Of a stretch of DNA of 64,000 nt, positions 36,917-45,449 are shown one piece after another. Origin of the DNA: Inquilinus sp. Marseille-Q2685 (lineage in GTDB: Bacteria > Pseudomonadota > Alphaproteobacteria > DSM-16000 > Inquilinaceae). A program made the position numbers and the translations under genes. Within the stretch, counting starts at the first letter, position 1; each line of letters begins with the position of its first letter. Under the pieces are notes generated by a model, which ran no database searches, was not told the origin of the DNA, and saw nothing but the letters and a program-made list of their open reading frames with translations. The DNA is taken from NCBI RefSeq assembly GCF_916619195.1, contig NZ_CAKAKL010000002.1, positions 1,366,001 through 1,430,000 on the forward strand. Direction: 5' to 3'.

Positions 36917-37708
36917 TCACACCCGGAACTTGTATTCCTTGCCCGGCTGCCGCTCGATGTCGGGCGGGAAGTTGGCGCGCTTCTCGGCGAAGTAGCGCTC
37001 GCGGTGGTCGCCATCGGCCAGGCGGTTGTAGGTCAGGTACAGGATCCGCCGCGCCTTGTCGGTCAGGTTCGGCTTCGAGGCGTGCGGGGCGTAGCTGTCG
37101 AAGAACAGCACGTCGCCCGGCTCGGTCGGCACCGGCACCAGCTTGAAGCTGGCCATCTGCTCGTCGGTCAGCGGCTTCCACTCCTCGCCGATCAGCCCGG
37201 TCAGGCGCGGCATGTCCGCCATCTCGAGGCAGCCGTTCTCGACCGTGGCGCGGTCGACCGAGACCATCACCGTCAGGAAGATCGGGGCGTAGCGCGACCA
37301 GCCGGCCTGCTGGTCCTGGTGCGGCTCGAAGCCGGCGCCGCCGGCCATCTTGAAGTTGATCTTCTCCTTGTAGAGGCAGGACGGCGCCCCCAGCAGCTGT
37401 TCCACCGCCTGGAACAGCCGGCCGTGCCGCACCAGCCCGTCGAACTCGGCGTGGTAGGGACAGAAGTTCTCGATCCGCTGCACCACCTTCTTGCTCGGAT
37501 CGAGCAGGCTCGGCTCGTAATAGACCATGTGCTTGCCCGGCTCCTCGGGCATGGCGCTGAGCTCCTCGGTCCAGCGCGTGATCGCCGCGGTCTCGGCGGC
37601 GTCGAAGAAGCCGCGGGCGGCGACCCAGCCGGTGCGCGCATAGGCCGCGAGGTCCTCCGCCGAAAGCGGGCCGGCCTTGGCGTCGGCGGGGGTCACGGAA
37701 TCGGGCAT
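36917..37708 (-). CDS. Phytanoyl-CoA dioxygenase-family Fe(II)/2OG oxygenase of the phosphonate cluster
   Basis: This 263-residue non-haem iron, 2-oxoglutarate-dependent oxygenase has the HxD pair His130/Asp132 in PHQDQQAGW. The distal ligand is His209 in SYAPHAS, followed by the 2OG-binding basic residue in KARRILYLTYNR. Family members include PhnY, which hydroxylates C1 of 2-aminoethylphosphonate. Here the gene starts 3 bp from the stop of a nucleotidyltransferase and is divergent from a PEP mutase operon. I therefore infer that it hydroxylates AEP, or an AEP-lipid, to the 1-hydroxy form. ATG 37708 is preferred over TTG 37714. Confidence 0.8.
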   Translation of the reverse strand: MPDSVTPADAKAGPLSAEDLAAYARTGWVAARGFFDAAETAAITRWTEELSAMPEEPGKHMVYYEPSLLDPSKKVVQRIENFCPYHAEFDGLVRHGRLFQAVEQLLGAPSCLYKEKINFKMAGGAGFEPHQDQQAGWSRYAPIFLTVMVSVDRATVENGCLEMADMPRLTGLIGEEWKPLTDEQMASFKLVPVPTEPGDVLFFDSYAPHASKPNLTDKARRILYLTYNRLADGDHRERYFAEKRANFPPDIERQPGKEYKFRV

Positions 37709-37710
37709 GC

Positions 37711-38469
37711 TCAATGCTCCAGCTGCGGCAGGATCTCCCGCTGCGCGCGGGCCACATCCACGTCGAAATCGATCTCGGTCCAGGGCAGGTCGCTGATGTC
37801 CGCCACGCCGAACCGGTGCGGATGCGCCAGGATCAGGTCGCGGATCGCTTCCTCGTACTCAACAGTGGTGATGCCCTGGCGGACATACCAGTCGGTGCGG
37901 TCGCCGAGCGCACGGGCCATGTCGGGCGAGAAGCGGAAGAAGCCGACCGACTCGCCGTGCCAGTCATGCGCATGCTCGGGCTTCTTGCGGAAGTCGACGA
38001 TGGTGTCGCCGCGGAAGCAGATCTTCACCGGCTCGTCGCCCGGCTCGATCTCGCGGTCGACCAGCAGCGCGTTCTCCGGCGCCGCGTCCAGCAGGCGGCC
38101 GATCATCGGCTCGGGGTACAGCACGTCGCCGTCCATCAGCACCACCGGCGCGCCGGCCGCGAGCTGGTCCCGCTGGACCCAGAGCGAGACCAGGCTGCCC
38201 TCGCGGTAGCGCGGGTTCTCGACGAAGCGGATGCGGCCGCCGAGCCCGAGGCGGTCGATCTCGCGCCGGATCGAGTCGCCCTCATGGCCGATGGTGATCG
38301 AGATGTCCTCGACGCCGTTCGCGTGCAGCGCGGCAATATGCCGTTCCAGCAGCGACCGGCCGCCGAACCGGAGCAGGATCTTCGGGCCGCCGGCGGCCGT
38401 TCCCAGGCGCCGGCCGACGCCGGCCGCGAGGATGATCGCGGTGGCCGCCCGCCTATCGGAGTATGACAA
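37711..38469 (-). CDS. pntC: PntC-like nucleotidyltransferase (putative CMP-AEP synthase)
   Basis: This protein of about 252 residues has the NTP-transferase fold: AIILAAGVGRRLG (residues 11-23) with Lys30 in the sugar-nucleotidyltransferase signature, LMDGDVLYPEPMIG as the metal-binding strand, and WTEIDFDVDVARA at the C-terminus. Enzymes of this group activate choline phosphate or 2-aminoethylphosphonate with CTP. In this setting CMP-AEP is the expected product and would feed the CDP-alcohol phosphotransferase at 44037. No ATG is in frame, and TTG 38469 is the best start. It is divergent from pepM with 111 bp between, and forms a unit with the dioxygenase. Confidence 0.78.
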   Translation of the reverse strand: MSYSDRRAATAIILAAGVGRRLGTAAGGPKILLRFGGRSLLERHIAALHANGVEDISITIGHEGDSIRREIDRLGLGGRIRFVENPRYREGSLVSLWVQRDQLAAGAPVVLMDGDVLYPEPMIGRLLDAAPENALLVDREIEPGDEPVKICFRGDTIVDFRKKPEHAHDWHGESVGFFRFSPDMARALGDRTDWYVRQGITTVEYEEAIRDLILAHPHRFGVADISDLPWTEIDFDVDVARAQREILPQLEH

Positions 38470-38580
38470 GATCGTGATGCTCCGGTTGCATTTTTCTGAA
38501 GCCGACGGAAGATACAGGCCGAATTGCCGGCCCGGCAAGGCGTCGGGCGGCCGAGATTCCGCAACCCGGACATCCGGTTC
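38470..38580. promoter_or_regulatory. Divergent promoter of the phosphonate cluster
   Basis: This 111-bp gap between pntC-like and pepM starts includes the AT-rich stretch GTTGCATTTTTCTGAAG at 38485-38501. It is the only non-coding DNA that can drive both arms. I see no convincing -35/-10 pair and no Pho box. Confidence 0.45.
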
Positions 38581-40275
38581 ATGAGTGAAGACATAATGAA
38601 GGCTCTCGACGATACCGCCCTGACGGGTCCGTCCGATGCCGGCTCCTCCGCCCCGGCCGACCGCCCGAAGACGGTGTTCGCGGCGCTGCGCCAGGAGATC
38701 TTCTCCCCCCCCCTCTCCTTCCTGATGGAGGCGCATAACGGCCTCTCCGCCAAGATCGTCGAGGAAGCCGGGTTCCGCGGCATCTGGGCCTCGGGCCTGA
38801 CCAATTCGGCCAGCCTGGGCCTGCGCGACAGCAACGAGGCGTCCTGGACCCAGGTCCTCGACGTCCTCGAATACATGGCCGACGCGACCACGCTGCCGAT
38901 CCTGGTCGACGGCGACACCGGCTACGGCAACTTCAACAATGTCCGCCGCCTGGTGCGCAAGCTGTGCGAGCGCGGGATCGCCGGGGTCTGCATCGAGGAC
39001 AAGCTGTTCCCGAAGACCAACTCCTTCATCGGCGAGGCCCAGCCGCTGGCCGAGATCGACGAGTTCTGCGGCCGCATCAAGGCCGGCAAGGACAGCCAGA
39101 CCGACGACGACTTCGTGCTGGTGGCGCGGATCGAGGCGCTGATCTCCGGCCGCGGCATGGAGGAGGCACTGCGCCGGGCCGAGGCCTATCACGCCGCCGG
39201 CGCCGACGCGGTGCTGATCCATTCCAAGAAGTCGACCGCGACCGAGATCTTCGAGTTCACCGAGCGCTGGGCCAACCGGTCGCCGGTGGTGATCGTGCCG
39301 ACGATGTATTACGCCACCTCGACCGACCTGTTCCGCCAGGCCGGCATCTCGACCGTGATCTGGGCCAACCATCTGCTGCGTTCCTCGATCACCGCGATGC
39401 GCGAGACGGCCAAGCAGATCTTCGAGGACCAGTCGCTGCGCGAGGTCGAGGGCCGGGTCGCCAGCGTGCGCGACATCTTCGCCCTGGTCGGCAATGCCGA
39501 GCTGGAGGCGGCGGAGCGCCGCTACCTGCCGGGCAAGGCGGCGCCGAAAGCCGTGGTGCTGGCCGCGTCGCGCGGCGACCTGGGCGACGAGCTGACCCGC
39601 GACCAGCCGAAATGCATGATCGACGTGCGCGGCCAGTCGCTGCTGCAGCGCCTGGTGTCGACCCTCGGCGGCAGCGGGCTGAAGGACGTCACCGTCGTAC
39701 GCGGCTACCGCAAGGAGGCGGTGGTGGTGCCCGGCATCAAGACGGTCGACAACGACCGCTACGACGAGACCGGCGAGGTCTACTCCCTGGCCCAGGCGCG
39801 CCAGGCGCTCGACGGCGAGACGGTGGTGGCCTATGGCGACGTGCTGTTCCGGCGCTACATCCTGGACGGGCTGATGTCGAGCGAGGGCGACATCGTCCTG
39901 GCGGTCGACGCCATGAGCCTGTCGGTCAAGCAGCCGAAGAAGACGCTGCGCGACCTGGTCGCCGCCGACCGGCCCTATTCCGGCAGCTACCTGGACGACA
40001 CGCCGGTGCATCTGAAGGCGATGTCCGAGTCGATCCCGGCCGGTGAGGTCAGCGGCGAATGGATCGGCCTGGCCCGGTTCAGCGCCCAGGGCTCGGTCTG
40101 GCTGCGCGAGGAGATCGACCGGATCGAGGCCGAAGGGCTGCTGGAGACGGCGGATCTGCCGCTGCTGCTGACCCGCCTGGCCGCCCGGCATCCGGTGGTG
40201 GTGCAGTACTTCACCGCCCATTGGCTGGATGTCGACACGCTGAGCGACCTGGCCGACGCGCGGAACTTCACCTGA
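38581..40275 (+). CDS. pepM: PEP mutase fused to a nucleotidyltransferase-like domain
   Basis: This 564-residue bifunctional-looking protein has two parts. Residues about 30-310 are phosphoenolpyruvate mutase, which makes phosphonopyruvate and so the C-P bond. The diagnostic EDKxxxxxNS motif is present as E139-D140-K141...N147-S148, and DGDTGYGN is the metal/phosphonate loop. Residues about 328-564 resemble a nucleotidyltransferase, but the signature loop reads [14 protein letters not shown] instead of LAAGxGxRL, so activity of this half is doubtful. [10 protein letters not shown] is retained. It starts the plus-strand arm, with the decarboxylase 78 bp downstream. The ribosome site is weak, and the ATG six codons in is an alternative start. 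Confidence 0.93.
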   Translation: MSEDIMKALDDTALTGPSDAGSSAPADRPKTVFAALRQEIFSPPLSFLMEAHNGLSAKIVEEAGFRGIWASGLTNSASLGLRDSNEASWTQVLDVLEYMADATTLPILVDGDTGYGNFNNVRRLVRKLCERGIAGVCIEDKLFPKTNSFIGEAQPLAEIDEFCGRIKAGKDSQTDDDFVLVARIEALISGRGMEEALRRAEAYHAAGADAVLIHSKKSTATEIFEFTERWANRSPVVIVPTMYYATSTDLFRQAGISTVIWANHLLRSSITAMRETAKQIFEDQSLREVEGRVASVRDIFALVGNAELEAAERRYLPGKAAPKAVVLAASRGDLGDELTRDQPKCMIDVRGQSLLQRLVSTLGGSGLKDVTVVRGYRKEAVVVPGIKTVDNDRYDETGEVYSLAQARQALDGETVVAYGDVLFRRYILDGLMSSEGDIVLAVDAMSLSVKQPKKTLRDLVAADRPYSGSYLDDTPVHLKAMSESIPAGEVSGEWIGLARFSAQGSVWLREEIDRIEAEGLLETADLPLLLTRLAARHPVVVQYFTAHWLDVDTLSDLADARNFT

Positions 40276-40353
40276 GGAAAAGGCGGCGCGCGACCCAGCC
40301 ATGCGTCCGCGCGCCGCTTCCCTCCGGCGCCGCCGCGCTCTAGAAGAACCGGC

Positions 40354-41526
40354 ATGATCACCGCAGACGAGTTCATCGCAGCGGCGAAGGCGCACGGCCA
40401 CGACTTCTACACCGGGGTCCCGTGCAGCTTCCTGACCCCGCTGATCAACGGCGTGCTGTCGAGCAGTGCCCTGACCTATGTCGGCGCCGCCAGCGAGGGC
40501 GAGGCGGTGGCGATCGCCGCCGGCGCCTGGCTGGCCGGGCGCAGGACCGTGGTGATGTGCCAGAACTCCGGCCTGGGCAACGCGGTCAACCCGCTGACCT
40601 CGCTGAACGCGCCGTTCCGCATCCCGGCCCTGTTCGTCACCACCTGGCGCGGCCAGCCCGGCCAGCCGGACGAGCCGCAGCACGAGGTGATGGGCCGGAT
40701 CACCCAGGACCTGCTGGAGCTGATGGAGATCCCGCAGGCGCCCTTCCCGGCCACGCCCGAGGCGCTGGGGCCGGCGCTGGACCAGGCCGCGGCCCGGATG
40801 GGCGAGACCGGGCTGCCCTATGCCTTCGTCATGAAGAAGGGCGATGTGCGGGACGAGGATCTGCAGGCGGCGCCGCTGCCCCGGCCCCGCCCCGGCCGCC
40901 GCGCCGACTGGCCGGAAGCCGGGCCGCGCCCGACCCGGGCCGCGGTGCTGGAGCGGTTCCTGGCCCTGACCGACGACCGCACCGCCGTGGTCGCCACCAC
41001 CGGCAAGGCGGGGCGCGAGCTGTTCACTCTGGCCGACAGGAAGCAGCACATCTACCAGGTCGGATCGATGGGCGGCGCCTCCGGCATGGCGCTGGGCGTG
41101 GCGCTGAACACTTCGGCGCCGGTGGTGGTGCTGGACGGCGACGGCGCCGCGCTGATGAAGCTGGGCACCTTCGCCACCATCGGCGCCCAGGCGCCGGGCA
41201 ACCTGATCCACATCCTGCTCGACAACGGCGTGCATGACTCGACCGGCGGCCAGGCCACCGTCTCCGCCTCGGTCGACTTCGCCGCGGTGGCGCTGGCCTG
41301 CGGCTATCAGTTCGCCGCCTCCTGCGCCAGCCTGGACGGGTTCGAGGCCGCGTTCCGAGCCGCGGCCGAGGCGCCGCGGCCGGCGCTGATCCATGTCCGC
41401 ATCGCGCCGGGGTCGATGGACAAGCTGGGGCGGCCGACAGTCGCCCCGGCCGATGTCGCCCGCCGCTTCAAGGACTTCCTCGCCGGCGCCCGCCCGGCCG
41501 CAACGGGTGCTGACGCCGCATCATGA
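40354..41526 (+). CDS. ppd: Phosphonopyruvate decarboxylase
   Basis: This 390-residue thiamine-diphosphate enzyme decarboxylates phosphonopyruvate to phosphonoacetaldehyde, pulling the unfavourable PEP mutase reaction forward. The N-domain has FYTGVPCSFLTPLIN and the activating glutamate in AASEGEAVAIAAG. The ThDP/Mg site is VVVLDGDGAALMKLG...LLDNGVHDSTGG (GDG near 252 and N near 285). It is immediately downstream of pepM, and its stop overlaps the next gene by ATGA (41523-41526). Confidence 0.95.
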   Translation: MITADEFIAAAKAHGHDFYTGVPCSFLTPLINGVLSSSALTYVGAASEGEAVAIAAGAWLAGRRTVVMCQNSGLGNAVNPLTSLNAPFRIPALFVTTWRGQPGQPDEPQHEVMGRITQDLLELMEIPQAPFPATPEALGPALDQAAARMGETGLPYAFVMKKGDVRDEDLQAAPLPRPRPGRRADWPEAGPRPTRAAVLERFLALTDDRTAVVATTGKAGRELFTLADRKQHIYQVGSMGGASGMALGVALNTSAPVVVLDGDGAALMKLGTFATIGAQAPGNLIHILLDNGVHDSTGGQATVSASVDFAAVALACGYQFAASCASLDGFEAAFRAAAEAPRPALIHVRIAPGSMDKLGRPTVAPADVARRFKDFLAGARPAATGADAAS

Positions 41527-42524
41527 AATGGCCCGCCTGCATCGGAATCGCCGTCGGCCTGGCGGTCGCGGTCGTGCTGGTCTGGCTGACCGGCGCGGCC
41601 GAGATCTGGGCCGCGCTGGCCGGCGCCGGCTGGGGCATCCTGGCCGTCATCGCCCTGCACTTCCCGCAATTCCTGTTCTCGTCGCTCGGCTGGCGGGTGC
41701 TGGTGCCGGAGCGGCCGGTGCCGGCCCTGAGCTTCTTCATCCGGCTGCGCTGGATCCGCGAGGCGATCAACTCGCTGCTGCCGGTGGCGCAGATCGGCGG
41801 CGAGCTGATCACCGCCCGCCTGCTGGCGATGCGCGGCGTGCCCCTGAACCGGTCCGGCGCCGCCATCGTCGTCGACCTGACCACGCAGATGGCCAGCCAG
41901 GTGGTGTTCACCGTCTTCGGCCTGGGGCTGCTGCTGCTCGGCGCCCATGACGGCGCGATGACGCCCTGGATCATCGCCGGCGCCAGCGTCGGCCTGGTGC
42001 TGGTGGTGCTGTTCATCGGCGCCCAGCGCTTCGGCATGTTCAAGGTGCTGGAGCGCGGCCTGATCCGGCTGGCCGACAAGTTCGGCTGGGAGTCGCTGGG
42101 CGAGGTCTCCGGCCTGCACGATTCGATCGTGTCGCTCTATGGCGACCATGCCCGCCGGGTGTGGGTCTCGGGCGGCCACCACCTGGTCTCCTGGCTGCTC
42201 GGCTGCCTGGAGATCTGGATGACTCTGCAGGCGCTGGGCGTCGATGCCGGGCTGCGCGAGGCGGTGATCATCGAGAGCCTGGCCCAGGCCGTCCGCGTCG
42301 CCGGGGTGCTGGTGCCTGGCGCGCTGGGCGTGCAGGAGGGCGGCTTCATCGTCATCTGCGGCCTGCTCGGCATCCCGCCGCACAGCGCCGTGGCCATGGC
42401 GCTGATCCGCCGGATCCGCGAGATCGCGCTGGGCGTGCCCGGGCTGATGGCCTGGCAGGTGATGGAGGGCCGCCACCTGGCCCGCCGTCGCCGTGCCCGC
42501 GCCGCGTCGGAGGCGTCGTCATGA
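41523..42524 (+). CDS. HpnL/LPG-synthase-TM-type multi-pass membrane protein
   Basis: This 333-residue inner-membrane protein has about eight helices. It matches the UPF0104/lysylphosphatidylglycerol synthase transmembrane family, which includes MprF flippase domains and hopanoid-associated HpnL. Conserved points are INSLLPVAQIGGELITARLL (residues 80-99) and VLVPGALGVQEGGFIVICGLLG. In MprF the domain flips aminoacyl-lipids. Here it is translationally coupled to phosphonopyruvate decarboxylase upstream and AEP transaminase downstream (ATGA overlaps on both sides). I infer that it flips the phosphonolipid product. A direct hopanoid role, as HpnL, is the alternative. Confidence 0.8.
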   Translation: MKWPACIGIAVGLAVAVVLVWLTGAAEIWAALAGAGWGILAVIALHFPQFLFSSLGWRVLVPERPVPALSFFIRLRWIREAINSLLPVAQIGGELITARLLAMRGVPLNRSGAAIVVDLTTQMASQVVFTVFGLGLLLLGAHDGAMTPWIIAGASVGLVLVVLFIGAQRFGMFKVLERGLIRLADKFGWESLGEVSGLHDSIVSLYGDHARRVWVSGGHHLVSWLLGCLEIWMTLQALGVDAGLREAVIIESLAQAVRVAGVLVPGALGVQEGGFIVICGLLGIPPHSAVAMALIRRIREIALGVPGLMAWQVMEGRHLARRRRARAASEASS

Positions 42525-43627
42525 CCTGGTCCGCGGACGAGCCGGCCCTGCTGACCCCCGGCCCGCTGACCACGCGGATCGAGACCCGCCGCGCCATGCT
42601 GCGCGACTGGGGCTCGCGCGACCGCGCCTTCATCGCCCTGACGGCGGAGCTGCGGCAGCGGCTGCTGGCCGTCGCCGGGGGCGAAGCCAGCCATGTCGCC
42701 ATTCCCCTGCAGGGCAGCGGCACCTTCATCGTCGAGGCGGCGATCGCCACGCTGCTGCAGCCTTCGGGCAAGCTGCTGGTGCTGGCCAACGGCGCCTATG
42801 GCGAACGCATGGTCGCCATCGCCACCCGGCTGGGACGGCCGGTCGAGGCCCTGCGCTGGCCGGAGGACCGGCCGGTGGAGCCGGAGCGCGTCGATGCGGC
42901 GTTGGCCGCCGACCCGTCCGTCACCCATGTCGCCCTGGTCCATTGCGAGACCACCTCGGGCATCCTCAACCCGTTCGAGGCGGTGGCCGAGATCGTCGCC
43001 CGGCACGGCCGGGCGCTGATCCTGGACGCGATGAGCAGCTTCGGCGCGCTGCCGATCGACCTCTCGGCCACGCCGGCCGCGGCGGTGCTGGCCTCCAGCA
43101 ACAAGGGGCTGGAGGGCGTGCCCGGCCTCGGCTTCGCCCTGGTCGAACGCCAGGCGATCGCGGCGGCGAAGGGCAACAGCCCATCCCTCAGCCTCGACCT
43201 GCACGACCAGTGGCGCGGCTTCGAGGGCAACGGCCAGTGGCGCTTCACCCCGCCGGTGCAGGTGGTCGCGGCCCTGGTCGAGGCGCTGCGCCTGCTGGAG
43301 GCCGAAGGCGGCCCGGCCGGCCGGCTGCGCCGCTACCAGGACAATTTCGACACGCTCGCGGCCGGCATGGGCCGACTGGGCTTCCGGCTGTTCCTCGACC
43401 CCGCGGTGCAGGCGCCGATCATCGCCACCTTCCACCCGCTGGACGACCCGCGCTTCGCCTTCGACCGCTTCTACGAGGCGCTGGCCGCGCGCGGCTTCCT
43501 GATCTATCCGGGCAAGCTGACCCGGGCCGACAGCTTCCGCATCGGCTGCATCGGCGCCCTCGATCGCAACGATTTCCAGGCTCTGCTCGTTGCCATCGAG
43601 GACGCGTTGTCGGAGATGCGCCGATGA
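42521..43627 (+). CDS. 2-aminoethylphosphonate transaminase (PhnW/AepZ-like)
   Basis: This 368-residue class V PLP aminotransferase aligns with 2-aminoethylphosphonate:pyruvate transaminases. Features are LLTPGPLTT at the N-terminus, PLQGSGTFIVEA, the PLP-contacting Asp169 in LILDAMSSFG and the Schiff-base Lys195 in SSNKGLEGVPG. LIYPGKLTRADSFRIGCIG closes the active site. In degradation PhnW removes the amine. Beside PEP mutase and Ppd the reaction should run in reverse, aminating phosphonoacetaldehyde to AEP. Overlaps with the genes on each side place it in the core of the operon. Confidence 0.92.
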   Translation: MTWSADEPALLTPGPLTTRIETRRAMLRDWGSRDRAFIALTAELRQRLLAVAGGEASHVAIPLQGSGTFIVEAAIATLLQPSGKLLVLANGAYGERMVAIATRLGRPVEALRWPEDRPVEPERVDAALAADPSVTHVALVHCETTSGILNPFEAVAEIVARHGRALILDAMSSFGALPIDLSATPAAAVLASSNKGLEGVPGLGFALVERQAIAAAKGNSPSLSLDLHDQWRGFEGNGQWRFTPPVQVVAALVEALRLLEAEGGPAGRLRRYQDNFDTLAAGMGRLGFRLFLDPAVQAPIIATFHPLDDPRFAFDRFYEALAARGFLIYPGKLTRADSFRIGCIGALDRNDFQALLVAIEDALSEMRR

Positions 43628-44046
43628 AGTTCCCCCTGCTCCTCACCGCCGCCTGGCTCGGCCTGGGCGCCGCCGCGGCGTCGGCGGCGACGGTCGAGAT
43701 CGTCGTCACCAACATCAAGGAAGCCCGCGGCACCATCCGGATGTCGCTGTGCCCGCAGGCGCAGTTCCTGAAGGACGACTGCCCCTACAGCGGCACGGCG
43801 CCGGCCGCGGTGCCGCAGGCGACCGTGGTGATCCGCAACGTCGCCCCCGGCGTCTATGCGGCGCAGGGTTTCCAGGACGTCAACGACAACCACGAGGTCG
43901 ACCGCACCCTGCTGGGCGTGCCGGAGGAAGGCGTCGCCTTCTCGCGCGACCCGTCCTATTTCTTCGCCCCGCCGGACTTCAAGGACGCCGCCTTCACCGT
44001 CAGCCCCCAGGGCACGCGGATCACCGTCCGGCTGCGCTATTTCTGA
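43624..44046 (+). CDS. DUF2141 periplasmic protein
   Basis: This 140-residue protein has a Sec signal peptide (LLLTAAWLGLGAAAASA) followed by a beta-sandwich DUF2141 domain. It shows GTIRMSLCPQAQFLKDDCPY near residue 36, a likely disulfide pair, and the family region GVYAAQGFQDVNDNHEVD...LLGVPEEGVAFS. Function is unknown. Its start overlaps the transaminase gene, so it is produced with the phosphonate enzymes. A periplasmic lipid-handling role would fit but is inference. Its stop overlaps the convergent phosphatidyltransferase gene by 10 bp. Confidence 0.78.
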   Translation: MKFPLLLTAAWLGLGAAAASAATVEIVVTNIKEARGTIRMSLCPQAQFLKDDCPYSGTAPAAVPQATVVIRNVAPGVYAAQGFQDVNDNHEVDRTLLGVPEEGVAFSRDPSYFFAPPDFKDAAFTVSPQGTRITVRLRYF

Positions 44047-44639
44047 ACGGCGGGCTTCGGCCGGCGCGACAGCAGCCCGAGCCAGAGCGCGCCCGCCGGG
44101 GTGATCACCGCCGCCGCGATCAGCATCGGCCAGGCCAGCCCGAGCCAGACGAAGACCGGCACCAGGGCCAGCGCGTCGTCGGGGTCGACCACCACGCCGC
44201 GGTGGCGCATGGCATAACGCGACAGCTCGATCACCTTGGTCACGTTGAGCTGCCAGAACAGCACGCCGATGCCGATGCCGGCGGCGGCGCCCAGCAGCAC
44301 CGGGGCGAAGCCGAGGCCGGCCTGGGCCAGCCCGATGCCGATACCGATGAAGGCGATCGCGTCGCACAGGCAGTCGACGCACGGGTCGTAGCGGTGCCCG
44401 CCCGGGCTCATCTGCCCGGTCTGCCGCGCCAGCTCGCCGTCGGCCCGGTCGAACAGCATCGACAGCAGGAACACGATGCCACCGAGATCGGCCCAGCCCC
44501 CGCCGCAGGCGAACCCCACCGCCGCCGCCACGCCGGTGACCAGCCGCACGGTGGTGAGCTGGTTCGGGGTGACGCCGGTCGGCGCGATCCGCCGGACGAC
44601 CGGCCGGACGATGCGATGGATCAGGGTGTCGTGACTCAT
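44037..44639 (-). CDS. CDP-alcohol phosphatidyltransferase, putative phosphonolipid synthase
   Basis: This 200-residue integral membrane enzyme has the complete CDP-OH phosphatidyltransferase signature D-x2-DG-x2-AR-x8-G-x3-D-x3-D, read here from DRADGELAR through GHRYDPCVD at about residues 64-90. The N-terminus (PNQLTTVRLVTGVAAAV) is also typical. These enzymes displace CMP from a CDP- or CMP-activated head group or lipid. Standing tail to tail with the phosphonate operon, it is the natural candidate to move AEP from CMP-AEP to diacylglycerol or another alcohol. An ordinary phospholipid role (PgsA- or Pcs-like) remains possible. Confidence 0.82.
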   Translation of the reverse strand: MSHDTLIHRIVRPVVRRIAPTGVTPNQLTTVRLVTGVAAAVGFACGGGWADLGGIVFLLSMLFDRADGELARQTGQMSPGGHRYDPCVDCLCDAIAFIGIGIGLAQAGLGFAPVLLGAAAGIGIGVLFWQLNVTKVIELSRYAMRHRGVVVDPDDALALVPVFVWLGLAWPMLIAAAVITPAGALWLGLLSRRPKPAVQK

Positions 44640-44850
44640 CCCGTATCTGCTGTCTCCGCGCCCCGTCCCGAAGGCGCCCCTCTCAGGCTTCTACACCATC
44701 AAGCCGGACGCAAGGCAACGGTCTGGCCATGTCCTCCCGTCGAATTGGTGATGCGTCCCCTCACGCCGACGCGATTGCAATCCGTCGCCGGTCCTGCGAC
44801 ATGATATAGACGTCGCGCTGGGTTTCGCTGCCTGTCGAGGCTATTTTCGC

Positions 44851-45447
44851 ATGACTGCGTCCATACCCTCCCGGCCCCTGGGTCCGACTCTCACGCGCCG
44901 TGCCGCGCTCGGCGTGATCGGCGGCATTGCCTTGGCCGGACCGGCCGCCCATGCCCTGCCTCCCGCGGCGCGGCCCGGCTCGCTGCTCGATGAGGTGCAC
45001 AACCGGGTGCCGCCCTATCTCGAGCTGACCCACGCCCATACCGGCGAGACCTATGCAGGCCAGTTCTACGGCCCGGCCGGATACGACACGGTGGAGCTGC
45101 AGAAGCTCGACTACTTCCTGCGCGACTGGCGACAGGGCCAGAGCGTGCAGATGGACCCGCGGCTGTTCTGGGCGCTGGCGGTGATCCGCACCGTGGCCCA
45201 GCGGGCCGGCTTCAGCGGCAAGGCGACGATCAATTCCGGCTATCGCACGCTGAAGACCAATTCCTCGCTCGAGGGGGCGGCCCGCAATTCCCTGCACATG
45301 GCCGGCCGGGCCATCGACCTGACCTTCGAGAAGGTGCCGCCGAGCCAGCTGGTCGGCTGCGCCTTGGCGCTGCAGATCGGCGGCGTCGGCCAGTATCCGG
45401 GCTTCACCCATATCGATTCCGGCAACCTGCGGACCTGGGAAGGCTGA
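44851..45447 (+). CDS. DUF882/YcbK-like M15-family peptidase, exported
   Basis: This 198-residue protein has a Tat-like twin-arginine leader (TRRAALGVIGGIALAG) and a DUF882/peptidase M15 fold. Related E. coli MepK cleaves peptidoglycan cross-links. Zinc ligands are recognisable in SLHMAGRAIDL (S-x-H-x2-G-x-A-x-D) and FTHIDSG. ATINSGYRTLKTN is the usual SGYR segment. It sits between the phosphonate cluster and the secretion genes, with no operon partner. It could open the wall for an envelope-spanning machine, but that is only positional. Confidence 0.82.
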   Translation: MTASIPSRPLGPTLTRRAALGVIGGIALAGPAAHALPPAARPGSLLDEVHNRVPPYLELTHAHTGETYAGQFYGPAGYDTVELQKLDYFLRDWRQGQSVQMDPRLFWALAVIRTVAQRAGFSGKATINSGYRTLKTNSSLEGAARNSLHMAGRAIDLTFEKVPPSQLVGCALALQIGGVGQYPGFTHIDSGNLRTWEG

Positions 45448-45449
45448 GG

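Noticed and set aside
38470-41394. Upstream extension of the pntC-like frame to 41394 on the minus strand
   Set aside because: It is antisense to pepM and ppd with shadow composition. The nucleotidyltransferase fold begins at about 38440.
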